Source: Pelagicoccus mobilis
GTDB taxonomy: Bacteria; Verrucomicrobiota; Verrucomicrobiia; Opitutales; Opitutaceae
Assembly (NCBI RefSeq): GCF_016595505.1
Contig: NZ_JAENIL010000003.1
Span: forward strand, 1-64,000
DNA: 64,000 bases
Direction of reading: 5' to 3'
The number at the start of each line of letters is the position of its first letter. The stretch's first letter is position 1. The position numbers and the translations under genes were made by a program. Below the pieces are notes generated by a model. It was not told the origin of the DNA. It saw only the letters and a program-made list of their open reading frames with translations, and did not search any database. Positions 9,210 to 17,481 of this stretch are shown here, piece by piece.

Positions 9210-10145
9210 TTACTTGGAAATGACGTCGACGGCGGTGGTGCGGTCGGCAGGGGCTTGCTCTCCCGCAAGGATAGCGAGAGCGGCTTCGATGCCGTAGACT
9301 GCGAGCTGATCGCCGTGCTGGTCGGCGGTAGCGAGTACGCGTCCGTCAGCGATCATTGGTTGGATGGCGGAAATGTTGTCGAAGCCGACGACTTTGACCT
9401 CTGTTCGACCGGCGGCTTGAATGGCGGCGACTGCACCCAGGGCCATGGAGTCGTTGGCGCAAAGGATCGCTTTCAGGTTGGGGTGTGCGGTGAGTAGGGA
9501 TGCGGCAATTGTGTTCGCTTTTGCCATTTCCCAGTTGCCGGCTTGAACGCTGACGATTTTAGCTCCGGACTCTTTGAGCGCGTCCTCGAATCCGAGTCGG
9601 CGCTGTTGTCCGTTAAATGCAGTAGGAACCCCTTCAATGATCGCTACCTGATCGCCTGACTGTAGTTGCTCTGTAAGTACGCTTGCAGCTGCTTTCGCAC
9701 CCGCACGATTGTCGGGCCCGACAAAGGGGGCGTTGAGGCCTGCTTGGGTGGCTGCTGTCTTATCGAGGCGGTTGTCGATGTTGATCACAAGAACTCCCGC
9801 ATCGGTTGCTCGCTTCAGGGCGGGGATGAGCGCTTTGGAGTCTGCTGGTGCGATAACGATCGCGTCAACTCCGCGGGCGACCATCTGCTCGACAAGGTTG
9901 AGCTGCTGCCCGAGATCGGTTTCGTTTTTGATGCCATTAACGATGAGGGAGTAGCTCTCCGTGTTGTTAGCTGCGTGGTCCTCGGCCCCTTTGGACATCG
10001 TTTGGAAAAACTCGTTGGCTAGGGATTTCATGACCAGGGCGACCTCCGGTTTCGAGTCGGCCTCGTCGCTCTTGGGGGAGCAGCCTAGGAAGCTTAAAGA
10101 GAGGACCAGTGCGGCAAAAGCGCTAGAAAATGGGGTGATTTTCAT
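9210..10145 (-). CDS. Ribose/sugar-binding lipoprotein of ABC importer
   Basis: Periplasmic-binding-protein type 1 component of the importer (RbsB family). It has a lipoprotein signal peptide with lipobox ending at C22 (LSFLGC). The mature part carries the family pattern ALVMKSLANEFFQTM, GVDAIVIAPADSKALIPAL and VLVINIDNRLD, with VKVVGFDN further on. At 311 residues it is of normal length. It is the first gene of the minus-strand operon, and the operator palindrome lies 16 bp upstream of its start. Ribose is the likely ligand because ribokinase and nucleoside hydrolase are encoded alongside. Another pentose cannot be excluded. Confidence 0.9.
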   Translation of the reverse strand: MKITPFSSAFAALVLSLSFLGCSPKSDEADSKPEVALVMKSLANEFFQTMSKGAEDHAANNTESYSLIVNGIKNETDLGQQLNLVEQMVARGVDAIVIAPADSKALIPALKRATDAGVLVINIDNRLDKTAATQAGLNAPFVGPDNRAGAKAAASVLTEQLQSGDQVAIIEGVPTAFNGQQRRLGFEDALKESGAKIVSVQAGNWEMAKANTIAASLLTAHPNLKAILCANDSMALGAVAAIQAAGRTEVKVVGFDNISAIQPMIADGRVLATADQHGDQLAVYGIEAALAILAGEQAPADRTTAVDVISK

Positions 10146-10161
10146 ATGAGTGAATGGATTT

Positions 10162-10177
10162 ACGTAAACGTTTACGT
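10162..10177. promoter_or_regulatory. Perfect 16-bp LacI-type operator
   Basis: ACGTAAACGTTTACGT is a perfect palindrome centred on CG, the typical LacI/GalR/RbsR operator architecture. It lies 16 bp upstream of the binding-protein start and between that operon and the divergent LacI-ribokinase pair. It could control both. Confidence 0.8.
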
Positions 10178-10235
10178 TTTACCTTTCCTTCAAGTCGTGC
10201 TTCTGTCAATCCGGTTTAGAAATCTCCCTTTTCGA

Positions 10236-11273
10236 ATGTCCTCTCATAAAAGAGCAAGCTCTCCTAAGCGAAAACCCACCATACGTGAAGTATCGCGTCA
10301 TGCCGGTGTGTCTACGGCCACAGTGTCACGTGTCTTGGCAGGATTAGGGGGAGCGAGCGAAGCAACACAGCAGCGGATTGAGACGGCAGTTAAAGAGCTG
10401 GGCTATCAGCGTAATAGAATGGCGAGTGGGCTTCGGTCTCAGCGCAGTACGTTGGTCGGGGTTGTTATTCCGGACCTGCAGAACCCGTTCTTTACTGGCA
10501 TCGTCGGTGGGATTGAGGAAGTGCTTCACGAAGCGGGCTACACCATTTTTTTGGCTAACTCCGCTTCGGATGTTGATCGAGAAAGGGCCGAGTTACAGAT
10601 GCTGCAATCGGAGCGGATTTGTGGCTTGCTGTTTATTCCGAGCTCTGCGTCGGCTGAAGCGTATCAGGATTTATGTGACGGGGAGTTACCAGTAGTAGCG
10701 ATTGACCGCGTACCGGGTGGATTGGCTTTGGATAGTGTGACGGTCGCCAACGAGGCGGGTGCGTTTCAGGGGGTTACCCATTTAATCGAGGCCGGCTATC
10801 GAAAAATCGGACTTGTGAATGGGCCGGATGAGATCGTTGTTGCTCGTGAAAGAGGGACTGGGTATCGCCGAGCGCTTCAAGATGCCGGCTTGAAATTACG
10901 ACCGAGTTGGATGGCGTCGGGATCGTTTCAGAGTGAATCTGGATATGAGCTGACTAAAGCGATGCTCTCTAAGAAAAATCGGCCGGAGGCAGTTTTTGTG
11001 GGAAGTTTTGTAACAGCGCTGGGTGCTTTGCGTGCAGTGACGGAGCTCGGCTTGAAGGTGCCTGACGAAGTCGCCTTGATGGGCTTCGACGACATGCCGT
11101 GGGCCGCTGCGATGAATCCCCCTTTGAGCGTAGTGGCTCAACCGGTGCGTGAGATCGGTCGGAGTGCCGCTAAATTATTGTTGGAGCGTCTTGAGGCTCC
11201 TGATTTGGGTATTCGTAGTTTAGTGTTGAATACTGACCTAGTGGTTCGCGAATCCTGTGGTACTGGAGTGTAA
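10236..11273 (+). CDS. LacI-family regulator of the ribose divergon
   Basis: RbsR-like regulator. HTH: PTIREVSRHAGVSTATVSRVLAG. The hinge/sensor start follows (LGYQRNRMASGLRSQRSTLVGVVIPDLQNPFF). The ATG at 10236 is chosen because the open frame upstream runs back through the operator into the divergent promoter. The sensor keeps family landmarks (GLLFIPSS, ALMGFDDMPWAAAMNPPLSVVAQP). Ribokinase follows nine bases after its stop, so the two form an operon. It is very probably the protein that binds the palindrome at 10162-10177. Confidence 0.9.
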   Translation: MSSHKRASSPKRKPTIREVSRHAGVSTATVSRVLAGLGGASEATQQRIETAVKELGYQRNRMASGLRSQRSTLVGVVIPDLQNPFFTGIVGGIEEVLHEAGYTIFLANSASDVDRERAELQMLQSERICGLLFIPSSASAEAYQDLCDGELPVVAIDRVPGGLALDSVTVANEAGAFQGVTHLIEAGYRKIGLVNGPDEIVVARERGTGYRRALQDAGLKLRPSWMASGSFQSESGYELTKAMLSKKNRPEAVFVGSFVTALGALRAVTELGLKVPDEVALMGFDDMPWAAAMNPPLSVVAQPVREIGRSAAKLLLERLEAPDLGIRSLVLNTDLVVRESCGTGV

Positions 11274-11282
11274 GGAAATTCG

Positions 11283-12206
11283 ATGAGTAAGATTGTTGTA
11301 CTTGGAAGTTTGAACGCGGATTTGGTTGTAAGTGTTGATCATGCTCCGAATGGAGGAGAGACGCTCACTGGTACAGGTTTTACCGTCCACAATGGAGGGA
11401 AGGGGGCGAATCAGGCGTTTGCAGCTGCCAAGCTTGGAGGTTCTGTGGCGATGTTAGGTCGCGTGGGGGATGATGATTATGGAAGGCAGCTCGTGAGAGG
11501 GCTTGAGTCCGTTGGGGTTGAGACGCAGGCGGTTCGCGCTTTGGATGGGATATCGAGCGGCGTCGCAGCGATCACAGTTGAGGCGAGTGGAGAAAATCGA
11601 ATTGTAGTCGTTCCGGGTTCGAATGGGGCTTATTCCGAGGAAGAACTGGAGCGAGATGCGCAGTGTTTTGCGGGTGCGAAGGTTGCCCTCTTTCAGCTTG
11701 AGACGCCTATTGCGACTGTGAAGAAGGCGTTGAAGTGTGCTCGTGACGCAGGCTGTATCACGATTTTGGATCCAGCTCCAGCCCAACCGCTTGACCGTGA
11801 CGTTCTGAGCTTGGTTGATTATGTGACGCCGAACTTGAGTGAGCTTGCGTTGCTGACTGGTGTTGGCTTGAGCGAAGAGTCAAGTGAGGCTGAGATTATA
11901 GCGGCAGCTCAATCGTTGTTGCAGTTTGGGGTCGGCAAGGTGCTCGCGAAACTGGGAGAACGCGGAGCGCTTCTCGTTGAGGCGAAAGGGGTTGAGCGCA
12001 TATACGCGGTAAGCGTGAAAGCAGAAGACTCAACGGGCGCTGGGGATTGCTTCAATGGAGCGTTCGCAGCCGCGTTTTCGCAGGGAATCGATGAGATCGA
12101 AGCGGCTCGATTCGCGTGTTCGGCTGCCTCCGTTTCCGTGACTCGTGCAGGCGCTCAAAGTAGCGTGCCGTCGCTTAAGGAAGTGCTGGCGTTTATGGCT
12201 CGGTGA
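11283..12206 (+). CDS. rbsK: Ribokinase
   Basis: PfkB-family sugar kinase, ATP + D-ribose to ribose 5-phosphate. N-terminal signature IVVLGSLNADLVV and substrate motif NGGKGANQAFAAAKLGG. The catalytic PfkB motif DSTGAGDCFNGAFAAA holds the base aspartate. At 307 residues it matches RbsK. An AAGGAA Shine-Dalgarno sits upstream of the ATG. It is coexpressed with the LacI regulator and opposite the importer operon. It completes a route from nucleoside to imported ribose to ribose 5-phosphate. Confidence 0.92.
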   Translation: MSKIVVLGSLNADLVVSVDHAPNGGETLTGTGFTVHNGGKGANQAFAAAKLGGSVAMLGRVGDDDYGRQLVRGLESVGVETQAVRALDGISSGVAAITVEASGENRIVVVPGSNGAYSEEELERDAQCFAGAKVALFQLETPIATVKKALKCARDAGCITILDPAPAQPLDRDVLSLVDYVTPNLSELALLTGVGLSEESSEAEIIAAAQSLLQFGVGKVLAKLGERGALLVEAKGVERIYAVSVKAEDSTGAGDCFNGAFAAAFSQGIDEIEAARFACSAASVSVTRAGAQSSVPSLKEVLAFMAR

Positions 12207-12228
12207 GCGTGCGCAGCGTTTGTAGGGG

Positions 12229-12882
12229 TTAATCGACTGAGCAAGAGGTGCAGGCGGCGAGGCTGTTCAGATCGATGAGATCGAAAGTCACGCCTCCTTC
12301 TTTGTTGCTATAAAACTCCCAGGAAACTCTTTGGGTGGGGATTTTTATCATCCCTGATGTCGAGTCGTTGACGTAGCTGAAAAGGCAGTTGGAAAGTTTG
12401 TGGTCTTTGATGTTTCCCACGAATACGCCTTTGTTGGGGCCGAATCGCTCAAGGCGTCCGATTTGAATTGAGACTGGTGATTGTCCAGGTAGGGGAAAGT
12501 CTAGTACGGTTCCGTTTGCGTATCCCAACTGTCTCCAGTTTTTTACCTCGGGTTTGATTCGTCCCTCCCATCTCTGCATTAGGTGATGGTGCTGCTGTTG
12601 TTTGCCGATATCCAAACGCCGGATACCTTCTAGGGTGATCGGTATGGCCGAGGCGCGTGGCGGTTCTGGAGCTGCGGTGGTTGCTTTTTCTTCTAGGCCC
12701 GTCGGGGGCTTTTGTGTGCTGTCTTGAAGCTCGGGGTTGGTTGGGGTCGGGGCTGTTTTGGTGGAGGGAGTCGAATCGTTTTCTTCGGTGCGCGGTTCTC
12801 TATCCGCCCAAAAATAGAGGGGTGCTAGAACGGCTAGTAGCAGTATCCCGCTTAGGGTGACTCTGAAGGATAAGGGGTTCAT
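12229..12882 (-). CDS. Membrane-anchored hypothetical with CxxC tail
   Basis: Unrecognised protein of 217 residues. One N-terminal membrane segment (FRVTLSGILLLAVLAPLYFWA) is followed by a low-complexity Pro/Thr/Glu linker (about residues 30-80). A compact C-terminal domain then ends in CTSCSVD. Its ATG immediately abuts the TAA of the metalloprotease upstream, so the two are translationally coupled and probably act together. The terminal CxxC pair could form a disulfide or carry a modification. No function can be assigned from sequence. Confidence 0.7.
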   Translation of the reverse strand: MNPLSFRVTLSGILLLAVLAPLYFWADREPRTEENDSTPSTKTAPTPTNPELQDSTQKPPTGLEEKATTAAPEPPRASAIPITLEGIRRLDIGKQQQHHHLMQRWEGRIKPEVKNWRQLGYANGTVLDFPLPGQSPVSIQIGRLERFGPNKGVFVGNIKDHKLSNCLFSYVNDSTSGMIKIPTQRVSWEFYSNKEGGVTFDLIDLNSLAACTSCSVD

Positions 12883-15636
12883 TTATTGTACTTCTATTCG
12901 AAGGAAGAGTGGAACGGAGTCTTCGATCTCGAATGAAACCGTGGGCTGCATTTCTTCGGTGTAGGAGGGTAGGCGTCGTCTCCAGGATTTGAGATCGGAA
13001 GATGTTTCCACTCTGAATCGCGTAACGTCCACCCCGTCGCGAAAGGTGAGGTGAACAGCCCCGTCCAGGATGCGATACGATTCGAGTACGCCCTGGGTGT
13101 ACTGGGAAGGATCGCTGCCGAGGATTCGTTCCACTTCGTTGCTCAATCCATCGTGGTCGGAATCAATGAGGTAATAGGATTGTCCTTCGGTAAATTCATA
13201 ATCTGGATAATGGGTTTTGAGCCACTCCATGAAGGTTTGGGGAGTGTCGATGGTAATTTCGACAGTGTCCTCGGAGGACAGTCCGTTCACGTCGGTGATT
13301 TTCAAGGTGACCGTGTGTTTCCCGTCTTCAAATATCATCATTGGCTGGAGGCCTTCTCCAGATCCGTCTCCGCCGTTCCACTCCCATCTGCTGACTAGCC
13401 AATCTAGATCGGAGTCACGAGCGCTCAGGTTGAAGCGAGACTCCAGCCATTGTCTTCTGTTTGCGTAGGTTCTGTTGCGTCCATCGCGGTTCACATCGAA
13501 GATGTTCGGACCTGCTTTCGCTACGGGGGCGATGAAATCCAACTCGCGGACGGGCGCGGCCAGTTGCACGAATAGACGCTCTTCGCCTACGTCAAGGCTT
13601 CCGAAGGCGCTGCGGTAGTCGGATGCGGATCCCCATGCTGATCCATCTTCTCCGATAACAACCAGAACGTCTCTGGCTAGGGATGAGGAGACAACGTGCC
13701 GCCTTGCGATTTCGACTGGGTCATCGATTGCGACAGCGCTTGGATTTATCGGACCTATCGGGGGGTAGACTCGATTGCCGAGGGCGAGCAGTCCGCCGTC
13801 CTCGGTCGTTACGCTTGTGTGTCCAAACCATTGTGACGCGCTTCTAATGCCGGAATCGAAGATCTTCTCAGGCGTGAACCGAATGTTTGTCGGGTCGCTT
13901 CCATCATAGTCTGTGATGTCTTCTCTTTGAAAGCGCCACAGACTTCCGTCCTCCATTACGGCAGTTGCGAACGTGTAGTGTATTGAGATCGAAACTACTC
14001 CGCTTTCAAAGAGCCTCAGAGGGACTCCGTAGTCTGGGCTCCTGTTTTGGGCCAACGACGCGATCTCGCCCACGCACCACAGTTCCCCGTTGTCCATCAG
14101 GATCAAGGCTGAGTTGTCGCCTGCTGCCACATCGCGTGCACCTTGGCTAAAACGCTCAAGGTCGCCTAGACTGTAGAGCCTTTCACCGCCTCCTATGAGG
14201 GAGCCATCGTCGAGGACGAAGAGGAAGTAGCCGTCGCCTACAGCTGCTGATTTTACTCCGCTAGGAATGACTTTAGTCGGTGTATCCGAAGCGTAACGGG
14301 ATGCGCCTGGCAGGCCTTCGAACGAACGGCTTCCGGCTCCGTAGGCACTGCCATCATCCATGAGGAAGATTGTGTGAACGCCTTCGGATAGGACGCGCTC
14401 TACGCCGCGTAGCTGCACGAAGGTTTCCTCTCCGTCCAAGATGCCACGCCCGCTTTCTAAGCCCAAATTTGGGTAGTTGCCAAAGCCTCTTGCGCGGACG
14501 ATCCCGTTTTCATGCACGACAAAGGAACGAGACTCCGTTGTCTCTGCGTCGACTGCCCCGGAGAGTTCTAGCACTTCGATTTCTATGGTATCCGAATTTG
14601 TCACGCCAGCCGTATCCATGACTGTCAGGGTGAGCTCGGTGACGCCGATAGGGAGATCGAACTCGGCGGACTCGGTTGACGCTGTTCCTCCTTCCCAGGA
14701 CCAATGCCATTCCTCTATGCCTTCCAGGGCCCATGATTCGCTTCCGTCGACTCGGACGCGTGCGAGTCCGTCTCCATCGTCGTCCATTACGAAGTAGTTT
14801 TCACCGGCTTCGGAAATCGGATCCGGGTGCACGTAGGGTCGATAGTTGGATACTGTCTTGGAAACCGCATTGAGGGTTCGGGCATTGTTGGCTGCAAGCT
14901 CGCCCGAAGCGACGCCGCTTGGGCTTCCCCAGAACTCGACGTCCGGATTCGAGAAGTAGTTTATGGCGTCTCCAGGTCTGCGATACATTACAGTTTTCGC
15001 GGCAAATTCTTGGACGTGGAGCGGGTTGAATGTGTGGGCGTGGGAATCATCGTACAAGCCGGTGCTATCGCTGTCTTCGTGCTCGTGGGCTCCTCCTAGG
15101 TTGTGGCCGATCTCGTGCTGCAGGATTTGTCCGGTGGTTGCGTAGTCTCCCACGACTAAGCTGTATCCACGGCTTGGATTTCCGTCTTCATCGTTCAGGA
15201 CCCATGCTTTCCCGATGGTTGTCTGGAATTGCCTGTAGGGCGCCTCGAAAAGGCAGACGAGGTCGGCTCCCGTTTCGTCTCTCCAGGTTTGGACCTCTGA
15301 GAAGGCGCCGGTTCCGTTGGTGAGCATGTCGAGCTCCGAACTTAGATCATCCGAGCCGTGTCGGTAGTCGACTCTTTTTATGTCTCGCAGGCGTAGACGA
15401 ATATCGACGTTGCTGTTGGTGAAGGCTTCGTTCGCGGAAACGATGCTCGCTTGTATGATGGATTCTACTACGTCCGCATTCCCTTTCCAGTCTTCGAAGG
15501 TCGATGTGTATACGACGAGGAGATCGATTATGTTCTCGCTCTCGTTGGACCGCGCTTCGAGGCAGTTGAGGGCGACGAAGAGCATTCCAATTCGAGTCCA
15601 GACGCGATGACTCAAAGTTATCCTGGGTAACAACAT
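12883..15636 (-). CDS. Secreted reprolysin-like metalloprotease with RCC1-like and PKD-like regions
   Basis: Large exported protein (917 residues). A short hydrophobic leader is followed by a metallopeptidase domain (about residues 35-275) with the zincin motif HEIGHNLGGAH (H174, E175, H178, H184) and the Met-turn candidate VMYRR. Then come a PKD/Ig-like domain (about 275-360), a series of repeats rich in MDDGSAYGAG-type and VLDDGSLIGGG-type units that resemble RCC1/beta-propeller blades (about 365-690), and a second PKD-like domain. After that is a DSDHDGLSNEVE calcium-binding (thrombospondin type 3-like) stretch and a C-terminal beta domain. This order suggests an extracellular protease with adhesion or recognition modules. 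It is coupled to a small anchored partner. Confidence 0.78.
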   Translation of the reverse strand: MLLPRITLSHRVWTRIGMLFVALNCLEARSNESENIIDLLVVYTSTFEDWKGNADVVESIIQASIVSANEAFTNSNVDIRLRLRDIKRVDYRHGSDDLSSELDMLTNGTGAFSEVQTWRDETGADLVCLFEAPYRQFQTTIGKAWVLNDEDGNPSRGYSLVVGDYATTGQILQHEIGHNLGGAHEHEDSDSTGLYDDSHAHTFNPLHVQEFAAKTVMYRRPGDAINYFSNPDVEFWGSPSGVASGELAANNARTLNAVSKTVSNYRPYVHPDPISEAGENYFVMDDDGDGLARVRVDGSESWALEGIEEWHWSWEGGTASTESAEFDLPIGVTELTLTVMDTAGVTNSDTIEIEVLELSGAVDAETTESRSFVVHENGIVRARGFGNYPNLGLESGRGILDGEETFVQLRGVERVLSEGVHTIFLMDDGSAYGAGSRSFEGLPGASRYASDTPTKVIPSGVKSAAVGDGYFLFVLDDGSLIGGGERLYSLGDLERFSQGARDVAAGDNSALILMDNGELWCVGEIASLAQNRSPDYGVPLRLFESGVVSISIHYTFATAVMEDGSLWRFQREDITDYDGSDPTNIRFTPEKIFDSGIRSASQWFGHTSVTTEDGGLLALGNRVYPPIGPINPSAVAIDDPVEIARRHVVSSSLARDVLVVIGEDGSAWGSASDYRSAFGSLDVGEERLFVQLAAPVRELDFIAPVAKAGPNIFDVNRDGRNRTYANRRQWLESRFNLSARDSDLDWLVSRWEWNGGDGSGEGLQPMMIFEDGKHTVTLKITDVNGLSSEDTVEITIDTPQTFMEWLKTHYPDYEFTEGQSYYLIDSDHDGLSNEVERILGSDPSQYTQGVLESYRILDGAVHLTFRDGVDVTRFRVETSSDLKSWRRRLPSYTEEMQPTVSFEIEDSVPLFLRIEVQ

Positions 15637-15732
15637 GAAGGGCTAGCTTGCTGGCATATAAGCCTAGCTCCATGTTGGCGCTCCAGAAAAAAATGGGTTT
15701 GAGCGTGAGAGGGGGCGCGGCGGCGAGCTTGT

Positions 15733-15758
15733 GCCCGTTGAGGACAACGGCCGCTACC
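15733..15758 (-). repeat. REP hairpin
   Basis: Stem GCCCGTTG (15733-15740) and CAACGGCC (15745-15752), followed by GCTACC. About 15 further bases after the hairpin match the copy at 16369-16394 (TGATGTTGCGGTGCGG). The two copies flank the toxin-antitoxin pair. Confidence 0.8.
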
Positions 15759-15795
15759 TGATGTTGCGGTGCGGCAGCCCTGTTGCAGGGATTGG

Positions 15796-16092
15796 CTAAA
15801 CTTCAGGCCTTCCTCTAGCTGCGTGCCATACTCGAACAATTTCCACAATCATTGGTTTGTCGAAAACGCGGTACACGATCCTGTAAGGGGCGAGCTGTAT
15901 TTCGCGGAGAGAGTCGATTCCGAATTCTGGTACGATTTTGCCCTTTCTCGGGAAGCTTGAGAGGTTTTTGGTGGCACCGATCAGGGCGAGGCCGATTCTT
16001 TTTGCAGCGGCTATGTCGTCGTTGGAGATGTATTCGACAATCTCCCTCAAATCTATCCTAGCGGAGGGGGAATAGACTACTTTGTAATCCAT
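15796..16092 (-). CDS. ParE/RelE-type toxin
   Basis: 98-residue toxin of the ParE/RelE superfamily. Visible family features are DYKVVYSPSARIDLREIVEYI at the N-terminus, the IGLALIGATKNLSSFPRKG middle, and the C-terminal APYRIVYRVFDKPMIVEIVRVWHAAR. ParE members poison gyrase and RelE members cleave mRNA. The RIVYRV and HAAR pattern fits ParE better. Its start overlaps the end of the antitoxin gene by 16 bp, the usual coupled order (antitoxin first). It is flanked by REP hairpins. Confidence 0.85.
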   Translation of the reverse strand: MDYKVVYSPSARIDLREIVEYISNDDIAAAKRIGLALIGATKNLSSFPRKGKIVPEFGIDSLREIQLAPYRIVYRVFDKPMIVEIVRVWHAARGRPEV

Positions 16093-16262
16093 TCGGATAA
16101 TTCCTGTTCGATTTGCTCGACTGGAATTCCTTTGCCCGAGTCGAGTTCATCTAGGCCTTTGCGGATAGCAGATACAAAGTTGATGCGTTCTTTCACTTCT
16201 TCCCAGTTCGCGTTCTCGGGAAGTGATTGAATCGTGCGTAGTGCCTGTTCCTTGATGGACAT
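16077..16262 (-). CDS. Antitoxin of ParE-type pair
   Basis: 61-residue acidic helical protein (MSIKEQALRTIQSLPENANW, ending EQIEQELSEWITK). It is encoded immediately upstream of and overlapping the ParE-like toxin. It resembles the short antitoxins annotated with Verrucomicrobia and cyanobacterial RelE/ParE toxins. No clear ribbon-helix-helix N-terminus is visible, so autoregulation is uncertain. The assignment depends mainly on position and size. Confidence 0.75.
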   Translation of the reverse strand: MSIKEQALRTIQSLPENANWEEVKERINFVSAIRKGLDELDSGKGIPVEQIEQELSEWITK

Positions 16263-16368
16263 TAGTGGCTAGATTACTCGCGGTGCCTTTGGAGGCAAGG
16301 TTCCTTTGGTTTTCCAGCCCCCACGGTGTGACACGGTGGGCAGCGAGTTTGGATTAGTGAGTCGGTGT

Positions 16369-16394
16369 GGCCGTTAGGGACAACGGCCGCTACC
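16369..16394 (-). repeat. REP hairpin
   Basis: Stem GGCCGTTA (16369-16376) with CAACGGCC (16381-16388), then GCTACC. It is almost the same as the copy at 15733-15758, including the following bases. It lies between the toxin-antitoxin pair and the LacI gene. Confidence 0.8.
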
Positions 16395-16425
16395 TGATGT
16401 TGCGGTGCGGTGGCGCGCGTCGACC

Positions 16426-17475
16426 TTACAGGGATTGGGTGGTCTCGCCGATGACGATGCGGCCTTCGACTAGGTTGTGGCGGCGGTGTCCGGCGGGATT
16501 TTTCATGCGCTCGAGGAGGCGGATGACGCTAGAGACGCCCATCTCGTCGAAGGGGACTTTGATGGAGGTGAGGCGCGGCATGCCGAGGGGAGGCTCGATG
16601 CCGTCGAAGCCGGTGATGGAGCAATCCCTTGGAACGCTGATGCCTTTCTTCTGGAGATCGGCAATGAGGCGATAGGCTTGGTGGTCCGCGGCGCTGACCC
16701 AGGCGGTGACGCCGTTTTCGATTTGCTGGGCTACGGTGTCGGCGAGTTGTTCGACGCTGAGATCTTCGCCTTTGCGGACGTTTAGGGCTAGCTCGGGGTC
16801 GAAGTCGATGCCGAGGCGGTAGAGGCTGTCGACGTAGGCGCCGAAACGGCGGTACATCCAGGGGGACTCGACGGAGTAGCGCCAGGAGAGGAAGCCGATG
16901 CGTTTGTGGCCGAGATCGGCGAGGTGGGAGACCATGTCGTAGATGCCGGCGTGGTGATCGACATCGATACAGTCGATGCCGCCTTGGCTGTAGTCCTCCG
17001 CGATCGAAACTGTGGATACGCGGCGGGAGAGGTTTACGATGGTTTCGGTCGTGAAGGGGAAAATGAGGATGGCACCTTTCCAGGTGCCGTTGCCTGCCCG
17101 CAGGCCTTTGGGGGTGCGAGAGGTGGACTGCAGCATTTCATCGAGCTCGGCGGGATCGATGTAGCGAACGTCTAGGGCTAGGTTTTGGGCGGCGGCCCGT
17201 TCGCTGATGCCTTTGAGCATGTATTGGGAGGTGGCGGGGAGCTCGGTCATGTCCGGGCGGACGCCGATGAGGACGCCGATTTCTCTAGCCGTTTGTTTCT
17301 CCGGGTTGCGCGGTGCGCGTTGGGCGGTGTAGCGGTAGCCGAGCTGGGCGGCCAACTCGAGGACTTTGGCCCGGGTCTCTGGGTTGATCTTGGGGTGGTT
17401 GGAGAAGCAGCGGGAGACGGTGGTGCGGCAGATGTTGAGTTTGTCCGCGATGAGCTGCTGGTTTACTTTGGCCAT
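16426..17475 (-). CDS. LacI-family regulator downstream of GH43
   Basis: 349-residue LacI/GalR regulator. HTH: NQQLIADKLNICRTTVSRCFSNHPKINPETRAKVLELAAQLGY. The sensor domain follows, with HKRIGFLSWRYSVESPW, SITGFDGIEPPLGMPRLTSIKVPFDEMG. It starts six bases after the GH43 stop, so the two are cotranscribed and it probably senses a xylan or arabinan product. It is a candidate, not the only one, for the regulator of the TonB receptor and GH43 promoters nearby. Confidence 0.9.
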   Translation of the reverse strand: MAKVNQQLIADKLNICRTTVSRCFSNHPKINPETRAKVLELAAQLGYRYTAQRAPRNPEKQTAREIGVLIGVRPDMTELPATSQYMLKGISERAAAQNLALDVRYIDPAELDEMLQSTSRTPKGLRAGNGTWKGAILIFPFTTETIVNLSRRVSTVSIAEDYSQGGIDCIDVDHHAGIYDMVSHLADLGHKRIGFLSWRYSVESPWMYRRFGAYVDSLYRLGIDFDPELALNVRKGEDLSVEQLADTVAQQIENGVTAWVSAADHQAYRLIADLQKKGISVPRDCSITGFDGIEPPLGMPRLTSIKVPFDEMGVSSVIRLLERMKNPAGHRRHNLVEGRIVIGETTQSL

Positions 17476-17481
17476 AAAAGC

